64,000 nucleotides of DNA. Source: Acetobacter sp. DsW_063 (GTDB lineage: Bacteria > Pseudomonadota > Alphaproteobacteria > Acetobacterales > Acetobacteraceae). Position 1 is the stretch's first letter; the number at the start of each line of letters is the position of its first letter. The position numbers and the translations under genes were made by a program. Shown here piece after piece: positions 1-7,482 of the stretch. A model generated the notes under the pieces. The model saw nothing but the letters and a program-made list of their open reading frames with translations, did no database searches and was not told where the DNA came from. The stretch lies in assembly GCF_002153745.1 (NCBI RefSeq), contig NZ_JOPL01000020.1:1-64000 (forward strand), given 5' to 3'.

Positions 1-69
1 CGCCGCATCCTTCATCTTCTATCTCAAAGAATGAGTCCTGAGCCTAGAAAGTTCGGTGGGGATGTGTCG

Positions 70-393
70 TCAGCCATGAACCGAGCCAAGCGCATACTCG
101 ACCAGTCCGGCCCGCCTCTGCTCCGCCTTGATCCAGTCGATATCGTGCCGTGATCTCGTGGCGTTCACTTCAAGGTAGAGATTGGCGCGACGCATGTTGA
201 ACGGGTTGTGGTCATGAAAGCGGACGCGCCTGCCCTTATGGGTTTCGCCAAGAAGCAGACGGGCGACGGTGATATTGTGTTGACGGTTCGTGCTGCCTGC
301 GAACGCCTGAGCGCAAGGGCCGCCGATCCTGACCGTCTCGGCTGTCTTGTCGCCGTTCTGGACCACGTAGAGCTTTCGGCCTTCGTCGGACAT
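70..393 (-). CDS. HNH/AP2-like phage-type protein, 5' end uncertain
   Basis: The C-terminal half carries the run RVRFHDHNPFNMRRANL, which resembles the D-x-NPLDNRRSNL block that closes many phage HNH homing endonucleases with AP2-type DNA-binding parts. The first ATG in frame is at 393. However, the frame stays open and looks coding upstream, giving residues such as VAIPLTGAHGNG and LELDTADAKIVLA that match the usual beginning of this family. No ATG, GTG or TTG is available there until a stop near 690. The gene therefore either starts at an unusual codon near 450-480 or has lost its start. The catalytic histidine pair of a true HNH site is not clear. Nuclease activity is not established. Confidence 0.5.
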   Translation of the reverse strand: MSDEGRKLYVVQNGDKTAETVRIGGPCAQAFAGSTNRQHNITVARLLLGETHKGRRVRFHDHNPFNMRRANLYLEVNATRSRHDIDWIKAEQRRAGLVEYALGSVHG

Positions 394-836
394 GGCGAGG
401 ACGATCTTGGCGTCTGCCGTATCCAGTTCGAGCCGATGCCCGTTACCGTGAGCGCCAGTCAGCGGGATTGCGACGTGATCAGCATGGCGAACCGGGTAGG
501 AAGCCTGTCGGGGGCGGGCAGGGCCGCGCAGGGCCGCGCAGGATGCCCTTGTCGGAGCGTGTCTTGCGTGTGGTGGTCGTGGTGAAAGGCTGGGGCGGCC
601 CAGCGTGTAGGCGTGCGTTATCGCTCCGGCTGGGGGCCGAAGTGTCCTGATGTGGCATTGTGTGATCCTGTCTGGATTATTTGGAGGTCAGGCCGGGGGC
701 GCTATGACCATCGAAAAAAGGGGCAGACGCGGAGCCGGATTTGCTCGCCTCTGTCTAGTGGCATTGGCTCCCCGAGAGGACTTGTGAGGGTCATGCGGGC
801 CTTACGGCTCGCCTCAGAGCAATGCAGAGCTGCCCC

Positions 837-862
837 TTAAGGGTCTTTAAGGGTCTTTAAGG
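837..862. repeat. Three TTAAGG motifs at exactly 10-bp spacing
   Basis: TTAAGG occurs at 837, 847 and 857, inside two tandem copies of the 10-mer GGGTCTTTAA. The 10-bp period places each copy on the same face of the helix, as expected for cooperative protein binding. A related pair in CCTTAAAGG form lies about 65 bp downstream. Confidence 0.75.
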
Positions 863-926
863 AGACCTATCTGGAACCGTAATCTGTGGTGGTTGACAAC
901 CACACACATCGTCATCCGAAAGGAAG

Positions 927-946
927 CCTTAAAGGAACCTTAAAGG
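927..946. repeat. Two CCTTAAAGG copies at 11-bp spacing
   Basis: The 9-mer CCTTAAAGG is present at 927-935 and 938-946. Its core is related to the TTAAGG motifs at 837-862, and read on the other strand it becomes CCTTTAAGG, so the two clusters face each other. This looks like an operator or iteron arrangement. The cognate protein is not identified. Confidence 0.7.
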
Positions 947-984
947 GGTCTGTTCTGTCTTCATTGCTTTGGTCTGTTCTGTCT
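947..984. repeat. 14-bp direct repeat GGTCTGTTCTGTCT
   Basis: Identical 14-mers lie at 947-960 and 971-984, offset by 24 bp, and directly abut the CCTTAAAGG pair. A shorter relative, CTCTGTCTAGTGG, appears near 750. They may be part of the same control or replication region. Confidence 0.7.
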
Positions 985-1257
985 AGTGGGTGTGGTTTCT
1001 GCCAAAAACGCCTAAAAAACCGCAGTCGGCCCTAGTGTTTCATACAATTCCGAAAGGCCCCGGTTGTGGGCCAGCAATTATCCCCCCAGAACCCGCAGTT
1101 ACCCTCTGCGAAAATTCGACGGGGTGGGTCTGGGGATTGAGGGGGCTGGCTGGGAGAATTTGATCGAATATGTTGTCCGTGCGTTTGTTTCTCGGCGAAG
1201 TGCTGACGCTCGTTTCGGCATACAGCCCAAAGCGGACGCCTTCGTCACCATGTTTGA

Positions 1258-1280
1258 TACCCTAAGTCTGTCTTAGGGTA
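1258..1280. terminator. Perfect 9-bp hairpin downstream of the lipoprotein gene
   Basis: TACCCTAAG, a 5-nt loop, then CTTAGGGTA form a perfect stem. It sits about 75 nt beyond the stop of the minus-strand lipoprotein gene. There is no T tract on either side, so a factor-independent terminator is not assured. An operator is the alternative. Confidence 0.4.
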
Positions 1281-1354
1281 GCCAAACCCAATGCACGCCC
1301 TCTTCCAAGATTGGGCGACTTGCCGGGCACGCCGACGATCAGGAAGGTGGGGCT

Positions 1355-1966
1355 CTATGGCATGTGCGTGCAGTTCGTGAATGTTCCGACGCGATTACAG
1401 GTCGTGCTGCTACCGTCTGAACCAGAGATGTTCGTGAATGGCCCATTTTGCTGAATCGTGTAAGACGCGGGTGCGCTCGTGTTCATTTGCTGCTGTGCTT
1501 GTAGGCTAGACTGCGACAGGTTTGCCATCGCTGCGGAGAAGCGTGCTCTTTGCTCGTCGGCGGCGTCTTGATGCTCTTTGATCAAGTTATCTTTTGATTG
1601 CCCAAGATCATTACTGAGCAACGCATTTGAACGATTTAGCAGCACCTGCGCGTCCTTGATGGAGATGCGTCCGGTATCGACGAGGGTAGTGATGTCTAAT
1701 TCGCGCATCATGGCTCGCCTATGGGCAGGGACATATTCTCCGAAAGCGTCCTTCCCATATTTGTTGAGAGCATCAAGGTCGCACGTGGAAACCGCCGTGA
1801 ATTGACCGATCTGTATCGAAGGTGCGTTGCCTTGCACGCGCTTGACGCAAGCGGTTTCCGCCGCTCGCAACTTTTGAATACCTTCGGTAGAGCCATCATT
1901 AATTGGTTCTGGGGAAAAACAGGCAGAAAGTGAAAGCAGAGAAACGAGAGATACTTTTTTGATCAC
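1355..1966 (-). CDS. Putative lipoprotein of the integrated element
   Basis: The preferred start is a GTG at 1966, which gives a short, typical lipoprotein signal: two lysines, a hydrophobic stretch and the lipobox L-S-A-C. An upstream ATG near 2050 would add about 28 residues that do not look like a signal peptide. After the cysteine comes a polar domain of roughly 180 residues with a Gln/Ser-rich, probably helical middle and a C-terminal tail containing three cysteines. I do not recognise the family. It lies directly downstream of the integrase on the same strand and is probably cargo. Attachment to a membrane through the lipidated cysteine is inferred from the lipobox. Confidence 0.6.
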   Translation of the reverse strand: MIKKVSLVSLLSLSACFSPEPINDGSTEGIQKLRAAETACVKRVQGNAPSIQIGQFTAVSTCDLDALNKYGKDAFGEYVPAHRRAMMRELDITTLVDTGRISIKDAQVLLNRSNALLSNDLGQSKDNLIKEHQDAADEQRARFSAAMANLSQSSLQAQQQMNTSAPASYTIQQNGPFTNISGSDGSSTTCNRVGTFTNCTHMP

Positions 1967-2069
1967 CTTGCAATCCAGTGTCTCGATTTGTAACGAAACG
2001 TGGTGGTAGACCATTTTGCTTCTGTATGTCAGCCCTGTACCAACGTTCAATGCCTTGGCGGGCTAGAGC

Positions 2070-3647
2070 TCAGGTCAAAGTTGCCAGCACGCCCTCCGGC
2101 ATACCCTTCTCGACCATGCCGATGATGGCCCGCTCATAAATGCCCCACTGTAGCTCCTGCTCCATGTAAACGGCTTCGGTGAGCGTCTGGGGTTTGTGCC
2201 CGATGAGCTTCTGTGCAACCGAAAGCTGGCACTCAGTCACGCCAGCCAAGTGCGCCCGGCGCATGAAGGTGCCAAACGATTTCCGGAAGCTGTGGAAGTT
2301 CACCACGCCGTCACTTTCCAAACCCAGCACGGCCCGCCGCAGGCCCGTGAAGCGCTGCGAGAAGACATGGCCGCGCTTCTTGCCCACACCGCCCGGCCTG
2401 CACTCAGGAAACAGAACGGCGTCAGGCTCACCCGTGGCTTCGGCATCCCGCAAGCGTCTCTCTATAATAGGCATCAGCAGCGGATGGAGCGGAACCTTAC
2501 GGACGGAGTTATCAGTCTTGGCGTGCTCTTCGGTCACTTCGATGCCCCATAGCGACCCATGAGCGCCATCACGGTTCACGATGCGGCTCACCGTCAAGCT
2601 GCACAGTTCGTTCTCACGCGCTCCCGTCAGGAGAGCAATGCGCATCAGGTCCGTGAGCGGTGCTGTCCATGACCAGACGCCCCGGTGTCCTTCGTTCGGA
2701 TCGGCGGTGAGAAGCTTGATCAACTCCCCTTCGCTGAACTCTCGTCCCTTGATCTTTGTCCGCCCGTCCCGCTCCGCACGCTTCTTCAGCCCAGCCGTCG
2801 CGCCAAGCCACGGGTTTAGCCCGTCGATGAGATGATGCCTGATTGCCCAATCCCACATCACCTTGAGCGGGCTGATAATGCGGCTCACGGTCTTGGGCGA
2901 CAGGTCTTGATCCGCCAGCCACTCCCCGAACTCGCCTAGCACGGCCTTTGGGATATCCTCGACGGCCTGTGTCCGCAGGAAGGCCACGGGATCGGCGGGC
3001 TTCTCTAGTCCCTGACAGGAAGACAGATAGGTTCCAAAGTGCCGAAGCGTGGTCAGGTCCATCGCGACCATAGACGGCGACACGTCGCGCTCACGCTCTC
3101 TGATCCACCGATCCAGAAAGGCCGAAAAGGGCGTGACGTCGCCCTCGGCTATCTCCCGATACCGCTCGGCATATGCCGCCCCATCCTTGCCTTGGCTATC
3201 AAGACGGGCGGCCCGTTCCTCTAGGAAGTCGGCCATGCCATCCCGGAGCCTGTCGCGTGGGCTGATCGGACCATACAGGTCGTCATGGTAATCCGGCTTG
3301 TCGGAGGTCGTCTGAATCAGCCTGCGGGCTTCTAACGCCTCATCCGTCAGGCTGCCTTCACGGCTCCAACCCGACACCCAATCCTCATGAAGAGGTTTGA
3401 AACCCGCTCCAATCAGCTTGCGGTCAACGCTCTCCCGCATCTCCGCCAGCTTCTTGTCACGCCTCCGCAGGGCCGTCTTCAGGTCTCGGGTTTCAAGCGT
3501 TCCAAGCATGTCTTGACGGGTGCCGGATGCAATGCCCAGCGCCTTGCCTACGTCCGCCCGCCGGTCACGGGGGATGTGCATCCGAGCCTGCCAAGTGCCG
3601 CCCACGGTGCGCTTCAAACCATGCATGTCCGGTCCCTTTTTAGCCAT
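2070..3647 (-). CDS. Tyrosine-type site-specific recombinase (integrase)
   Basis: A 525-residue phage-type integrase that would catalyse insertion and excision of the element at tRNA-Tyr. The C-terminal catalytic domain shows the expected residues: R344 in LTGARENEL, K377, H452-x-x-R455 in HSFRKSFG, H484 in LIGHK and the nucleophile Y494 in VYMEQ. A SAM-like core-binding domain spans about residues 165-275. The N-terminal part (about 1-80) is basic and probably binds arm-type sites. It starts about 90 bp from the 3' end of tRNA-Tyr, and that gap holds three ACTACCG repeats suitable as arm sites. All catalytic residues are present, so it may be active. The length is typical of alphaproteobacterial element integrases. 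Confidence 0.93.
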   Translation of the reverse strand: MAKKGPDMHGLKRTVGGTWQARMHIPRDRRADVGKALGIASGTRQDMLGTLETRDLKTALRRRDKKLAEMRESVDRKLIGAGFKPLHEDWVSGWSREGSLTDEALEARRLIQTTSDKPDYHDDLYGPISPRDRLRDGMADFLEERAARLDSQGKDGAAYAERYREIAEGDVTPFSAFLDRWIRERERDVSPSMVAMDLTTLRHFGTYLSSCQGLEKPADPVAFLRTQAVEDIPKAVLGEFGEWLADQDLSPKTVSRIISPLKVMWDWAIRHHLIDGLNPWLGATAGLKKRAERDGRTKIKGREFSEGELIKLLTADPNEGHRGVWSWTAPLTDLMRIALLTGARENELCSLTVSRIVNRDGAHGSLWGIEVTEEHAKTDNSVRKVPLHPLLMPIIERRLRDAEATGEPDAVLFPECRPGGVGKKRGHVFSQRFTGLRRAVLGLESDGVVNFHSFRKSFGTFMRRAHLAGVTECQLSVAQKLIGHKPQTLTEAVYMEQELQWGIYERAIIGMVEKGMPEGVLATLT

Positions 3648-3652
3648 GAGGG

Positions 3653-3695
3653 ACTACCGCCAGACAACTACCGCCGAGGTAGCTGGTCACTACCG
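3653..3695. repeat. Three ACTACCG repeats between integrase and tRNA-Tyr
   Basis: ACTACCG occurs at 3653-3659, 3667-3673 and 3689-3695, and CGAGGTAG at 3673-3680 supplies an inverted partner. Short direct repeats beside the attachment site are the usual form of integrase arm-type binding sites. This role is inferred from position. Confidence 0.55.
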
Positions 3696-3739
3696 ACAAC
3701 ACAGTGTAATGCGCTGATTTCATTGAATTTTCAAGATCG

Positions 3740-3825
3740 TGGTGGAAGGGGTTGGATTCGAACCAACGTAGGCGTACGCCAGCGGATTTACAGTCCGCCC
3801 CCTTTAGCCACTCGGGCACCCTTCC
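3740..3825 (-). tRNA. tRNA-Tyr (anticodon GUA)
   Basis: On the minus strand the gene runs from 3825 to 3740 (86 nt). The acceptor stem GGAAGGG pairs with CCCTTCC. The D-arm, the anticodon loop reading CTGTAAA (anticodon GTA), a long class II variable arm and the TTCGAATC T-loop are all visible. The CCA end is encoded. The long variable arm with a GTA anticodon is diagnostic of bacterial tRNA-Tyr. The 3' end faces the integrase, marking it as the integration target. Confidence 0.97.
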
Positions 3826-3920
3826 GACGCGGAGACGAATTACGGCGCTCGTCCCCTCCTGTCAATGCGGTTTCGTCACACAAACGTATTCCGTGTGCAG
3901 GCGAACAGGGGACACGCGGA

Positions 3921-4844
3921 ATGATGACGGACGCGCACCGTAATCGTATAGCTGCATTCATGCCCAAACCCCGCTCATCAACTCCCCGCCCCCAGACCTC
4001 CTCCCGCCCCCAGCAGAGGCGCTCAGAACGCGCCGCACCGCATGAGCACCCGGGGCAGCCATCAGCCTCCCGCAACGAGGGCCAGCGTGCGCCTCGCGAG
4101 CATCGTGGCCGTGGGCGGCAAGGGGGTAAGCCCGGCGGGCCGTACTGGCTAGCTGGCGTTCACGCGGTGCAGGCCGCGTTGGAAAACCCCGCGCGCACCA
4201 TTCTCCGCGTCCTGCTGACCACCGAAGCCCGCCCAGACTTCATCGAGAGACTGTCAACGCCGCTCCCCGCCTTGGCTGAGACCACAGACCGGGCGCATCT
4301 CGCGGCTCTTCTTGGAGCTGAAACGGTACATCAGGGCGTCGCGGCGCTGGTCGAACCTCTGGAATCCATGGATCTTGAGGACGCTCTGGAGCGCCCTGGC
4401 CCTGTGCTCGTGCTCGATCAGGTCACGGATCCCCGCAACGTCGGCGCGATTCTCCGCTCAGCCGCGGCGTTCGGCGCCGCATGTATCGTCATGCAGGATC
4501 GCCACGCGCCAGATGAGGGCGCCGCGCTCGCCAAGGCCGCTTCCGGGGCTCTTGAGATTGTGCCGCTGATACGCGTCGTTAATCTTGCGCGGAGTCTGGA
4601 GACGCTGAAGCGTCAGGATATCTGGACGATCGGCCTCGACGCAGGAGGGAGCCGCCTCAACGGGTCGTCGCTGGGCGGGCGACGCGCCGCACTTGTGCTG
4701 GGCTCGGAAGGAGACGGGTTGCGACGCCTCACCCGAGAAGCCTGCGACGAGATCGCCGGCGTATACATGCCGGGCCATATGGAAAGTCTGAACGTTTCCG
4801 TAGCGGCTGCGGTCGGCCTCTACGAACTGATTCGGGCCGATTGA
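3921..4844 (+). CDS. rlmB: SpoU/TrmH-family 23S rRNA 2'-O-methyltransferase (RlmB-like)
   Basis: It would transfer a methyl group from SAM to a ribose 2'-hydroxyl, in RlmB at a G of 23S rRNA. Residues 1-72 are basic and disordered (Pro, Arg, Ser rich). They are followed by a substrate-binding domain beginning with YWLAGVHAVQAAL, then the SPOUT fold with motif 1 (DQVTDPRNVGAILRSAAAFG), motif 2 (LVLGSEGDGLRRL) and motif 3 (MPGHMESLNVSVAAAV). The deep trefoil-knot motifs are complete. The open frame runs back through the tRNA region, but the first credible start is ATG 3921 (ATG 3924 and 3960 are alternatives). The exact target nucleotide cannot be read from sequence. Confidence 0.9.
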   Translation: MMTDAHRNRIAAFMPKPRSSTPRPQTSSRPQQRRSERAAPHEHPGQPSASRNEGQRAPREHRGRGRQGGKPGGPYWLAGVHAVQAALENPARTILRVLLTTEARPDFIERLSTPLPALAETTDRAHLAALLGAETVHQGVAALVEPLESMDLEDALERPGPVLVLDQVTDPRNVGAILRSAAAFGAACIVMQDRHAPDEGAALAKAASGALEIVPLIRVVNLARSLETLKRQDIWTIGLDAGGSRLNGSSLGGRRAALVLGSEGDGLRRLTREACDEIAGVYMPGHMESLNVSVAAAVGLYELIRAD

Positions 4845-4859
4845 GTAAAAGAAAAAATT

Positions 4860-5012
4860 CTACAGACGGATCAGCGCGATCACATAGATGATCGCCGCCA
4901 TAGCCAGCGTGAAGCTCACAAGGCCGACAATCCGGCCACGCTGGCGACGATCAGCCTCACGTAACTCAGCCTCCGTCAAGCTGACGGAGGGTTGCTGTTC
5001 GATCATGCTCAT
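4860..5012 (-). CDS. CoxF-like small membrane protein
   Basis: A 50-residue protein whose ATG overlaps the stop of the heme O synthase gene (ATGA), so translation is probably coupled. It has a charged N-terminal part with EAELREADRRQRGR followed by one membrane helix (about residues 29-48). This layout matches the tiny CoxF proteins found beside ctaB in cytochrome-oxidase operons of alphaproteobacteria. Its role there is poorly known and is thought to concern oxidase assembly. It is the last gene of a three-gene minus-strand set with the subunit I-like gene and ctaB. Assignment rests on size, topology and position, not on a strong motif. Confidence 0.7.
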   Translation of the reverse strand: MSMIEQQPSVSLTEAELREADRRQRGRIVGLVSFTLAMAAIIYVIALIRL

Positions 5013-5965
5013 GAAAGCCACCATGTCAGTGCATGATCCCCGAGCAAACCGCAGAACAGCAAGAAAAGATAAGCCAGCGAAAACCGGAACGACACCCGCG
5101 CAGCACGATCACCCGCGAGGCTGACGCCCGCATCGTCTTGCTTCTCCAGCAGCACCCGCACGGCGCAGGCCACGAACCCGAGACCGAGCAAAGTCGCCGT
5201 CAAGGTGTAGAGCGAGCCGCAAAGCCCCAGCACGGAAGGCGTCAGCGACACCGGCAGAAGAATCAGCGTGTAGAGAAGAATCTGCCAGCGCGTGTGCCGC
5301 GCTCCGCGCACGACAGGCAACATTGGAATGCCTGCACGCCCATAATCCTTACAGGCGTAAAGCGACAGCGACCAGAAATGCGGCGGCGTCCACAGGAACA
5401 CGATCAGAAACATGACGACCGGCAGCACCGACAGCGATCCCGTCGCGGCGGCCCAGCCGATCATTGGCGGAAAAGCGCCCGCCGCCCCACCGATGACGAT
5501 GTTCTGCGGCGTCGAACGCTTCAGCCACATCGTGTAAATAATCGCGTAAAAGAAGATCGAGAACGCCAGAATCCCGGCCGCCAGCGCGTTTGTCGCCAGC
5601 CACATCAATGCAACGGAAAGAACGGAAAGACCGACGCCGTAAACAAGTGTCTCATCAGCGGGAATACGACCACCGGGAATAGGGCGCGTCGCAGTACGTT
5701 GCATGACCGCATCAATATCGCGGTCGTACCACATGTTGATCGCCCCGGCCGCGCCAGACGCAAGGCAAATACATAAAATGCTGATCGCTGCGAGAACGGG
5801 ATTCACCGGGCCGGGCGCGACAGCAAGGCCAGCTGCCCCCGTAAAGACCACCAGAGAAATCACTCTCGGCTTTAACAGTTGAACCCAGTCATGCGCCCGG
5901 GTCCCGACGCGGTCAGCGCGAAAACGGGGCCGCGCAGCGCGATCGACAAGGCTCGCGCCGCTCAT
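5009..5965 (-). CDS. ctaB: Protoheme IX farnesyltransferase (heme O synthase)
   Basis: A 318-residue UbiA-family prenyltransferase that farnesylates heme b to heme O, the cofactor of bo3 oxidases and precursor of heme A. The first Asp-rich motif is NMWYDRDIDAVMQRT (about residue 97) and the second lies in YACKDYGRAGIPMLP. Nine hydrophobic helices are visible and KPRVISLVVFTG near residue 33 is the family N-terminal signature. It begins inside the end of the upstream oxidase-like gene (ATGA overlap) and ends in a 4-nt overlap with the CoxF-like gene, so the three form one translationally coupled unit. Confidence 0.95.
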   Translation of the reverse strand: MSGASLVDRAARPRFRADRVGTRAHDWVQLLKPRVISLVVFTGAAGLAVAPGPVNPVLAAISILCICLASGAAGAINMWYDRDIDAVMQRTATRPIPGGRIPADETLVYGVGLSVLSVALMWLATNALAAGILAFSIFFYAIIYTMWLKRSTPQNIVIGGAAGAFPPMIGWAAATGSLSVLPVVMFLIVFLWTPPHFWSLSLYACKDYGRAGIPMLPVVRGARHTRWQILLYTLILLPVSLTPSVLGLCGSLYTLTATLLGLGFVACAVRVLLEKQDDAGVSLAGDRAARVSFRFSLAYLFLLFCGLLGDHALTWWLS

Positions 5966-7269
5966 CGCGCAACCTGCGCAATCGTCGCGCCATCAGTCGA
6001 TCGCTCACCCAGGAAAACACCAAGAGCAACAACAGCCAAAGCCAGCAATGACAGACCGAACGCGACGCCGCTGACGATTTGCAGCACCCCTCCAGCATGC
6101 GAAACCGCCAGGTTGCCCAGAATGGACCCGGCAAACATAAACAGAAACTGGAATCGCGCCGCGGCGGCAGGGTACCAACGCCCGGCGCTATCGAGCCAAC
6201 CGTAAAAGGCCCCGAATAACGCCAGAGCGGATGCGCTCAGTACGGCGGCATGAACGCTGTCACCCTCGGCCACACCAACCGTCCAGCCCGAAAGCAGCAC
6301 GACGAAGAAACCGGACGTCCATAACAGTTGCACGCCTCCGCGTCCCGCAAACGAGACAGCCCGTCGCCACAAACGCGACATCCAAAGGGCGCCAAACGTG
6401 AGCGAGCACAACGCCGCCAGCCCTGTCTCGAAAGAGACGACCGGCGCCAGCGCCTGATGCGTCATCATCGCATGAGCCCAAATTACCGGCCCGCCGACGC
6501 CTGCCGCCACCGCCACAGCGCGCCCGACGTGGTTTTCAAGAGCAGAAGCTCCCCGATCATCGTCTTGACCTGCGGCGGGTTCGAACGCACGTGACGCCAG
6601 ACCAAGCGCCGCAACGAGCACGACAATCATCGCGGGCGTCTCGAAAGACGTCAGCGCATCCGACGCTGACGCTCCAGACACCAGCGTTCGGGTCAAGCCT
6701 GCCGCCAGCACCGGAACCGAGAACAACAACCCGGCTGCCGCCGCGACCTGCGTCCATAAAAACAGGGAGAAACGGTGCACCGAACCGCGTTCACCGGAAG
6801 CGACAGATGTCCGGCTATCCAGAATTCTGCTGAGAACCGACGTCGCCATCACGACGGCTCCCAGACACCACACGAGCCCGCCCCACACGCTTGTCGCCGC
6901 CCCTGCCGCACCAAAGAACAGCAGCAGACTGGCGATCATAAACACGAGAGACAGCGATAAAAGCCGAGCACAAATCGCGCTGGCGCCAACACCGCGTCGC
7001 AGCTCCGCCGGAGCCAAAAGCGCTCCGAAACCGCCCAGCAACGCAGGCAGCGCAACATACAGCACCATTGCGATCGAATGCGCCTGACCGGCCTTCTTTG
7101 CGAGATTGGAGGGAAGAAGGCCAAATTGCGACGCGAGCGTAGCCGCGCCGGCCGCTGCTCCGACCGCGCAGGAGAACACTACATATCCCACGCCAGATCG
7201 AGGAGATGAAGACCGTTCAGCGGTCAACCCGGACATCGAACGGGACAAAGCGTCTACTGTTTCAGACAT
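5962..7269 (-). CDS. Degenerate heme-copper oxidase subunit I-like membrane protein
   Basis: A 435-residue protein with about 12 membrane helices. By eye it aligns with cytochrome oxidase subunit I: HSIAMVLYVALPALLGGFG (residues 64-82) matches helix II, including the heme a histidine; LLFSVPVLAAGL matches helix V; PVIWAHAMM matches the WAHHM block; and VLSASALALFGAFYGW matches helix X. The HPEVY motif of helix VI is absent, the second His of the HH pair is Ala, and both helix X histidines are replaced. It therefore cannot hold the heme a3-CuB centre and is unlikely to reduce oxygen. It heads the operon with ctaB and the CoxF-like gene, as a real subunit gene would. Function unknown; heme transfer or assembly is only a guess. 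Confidence 0.75.
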   Translation of the reverse strand: MSETVDALSRSMSGLTAERSSSPRSGVGYVVFSCAVGAAAGAATLASQFGLLPSNLAKKAGQAHSIAMVLYVALPALLGGFGALLAPAELRRGVGASAICARLLSLSLVFMIASLLLFFGAAGAATSVWGGLVWCLGAVVMATSVLSRILDSRTSVASGERGSVHRFSLFLWTQVAAAAGLLFSVPVLAAGLTRTLVSGASASDALTSFETPAMIVVLVAALGLASRAFEPAAGQDDDRGASALENHVGRAVAVAAGVGGPVIWAHAMMTHQALAPVVSFETGLAALCSLTFGALWMSRLWRRAVSFAGRGGVQLLWTSGFFVVLLSGWTVGVAEGDSVHAAVLSASALALFGAFYGWLDSAGRWYPAAAARFQFLFMFAGSILGNLAVSHAGGVLQIVSGVAFGLSLLALAVVALGVFLGERSTDGATIAQVAR

Positions 7270-7482
7270 GGCGCCGAGTGTCTCTCCACCTCCGACGATA
7301 CGCCTCCTGAACCGCCACCCACGTCTGTTCGACGAAGCGGCGCGGCGTCATCGCATCTATTTCATCAACCTTAACGGGATTTCACGTCGCCATGAAGCCC
7401 GTTGACGGCGTCAGCGGGACAGACCTGCATCACCGACATTGCACCTACGCGCACGCCAATCCCAACAAACCGATGCGTAGCG

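Larger units (their letters stand above)
394..1354. other. Repeat-rich non-coding stretch of the element
   Basis: No open frame here has convincing coding character except the upstream extension of the HNH-like gene (about 394-480). The stretch holds a 10-bp tandem duplication (521-540), a phased set of TTAAGG motifs, a 14-bp direct repeat and a perfect hairpin, which are listed separately. It may be the regulatory or replication region of the integrated element. Confidence 0.5.
1..3743. mobile_element. End of an integrated element inserted at tRNA-Tyr
   Basis: A tyrosine recombinase gene lies directly against the 3' end of a tRNA-Tyr gene and is transcribed away from it, the usual arrangement for elements that integrate into tRNA genes. 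Leftward follow a lipoprotein, a repeat-rich non-coding stretch and an HNH/AP2-like phage-type protein, and none of these resembles the housekeeping genes to the right. The tRNA copy is complete and encodes its CCA end, so the attachment crossover probably falls in its 3' part near 3740-3770. The other end of the element lies off the left edge, so its size and type (prophage or integrative element) cannot be told. Confidence 0.75.

Noticed and set aside
3387-3920. The upstream open part of the rlmB frame, which would give a 485-residue protein
   Set aside because: It crosses the tRNA-Tyr gene and the integrase start. Those residues have no SpoU-like character.
5033-5776. A 247-codon open frame antisense to ctaB
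   Set aside because: Runs of Arg, His and Gln and exact overlap with a conserved enzyme gene mark it as a shadow frame.
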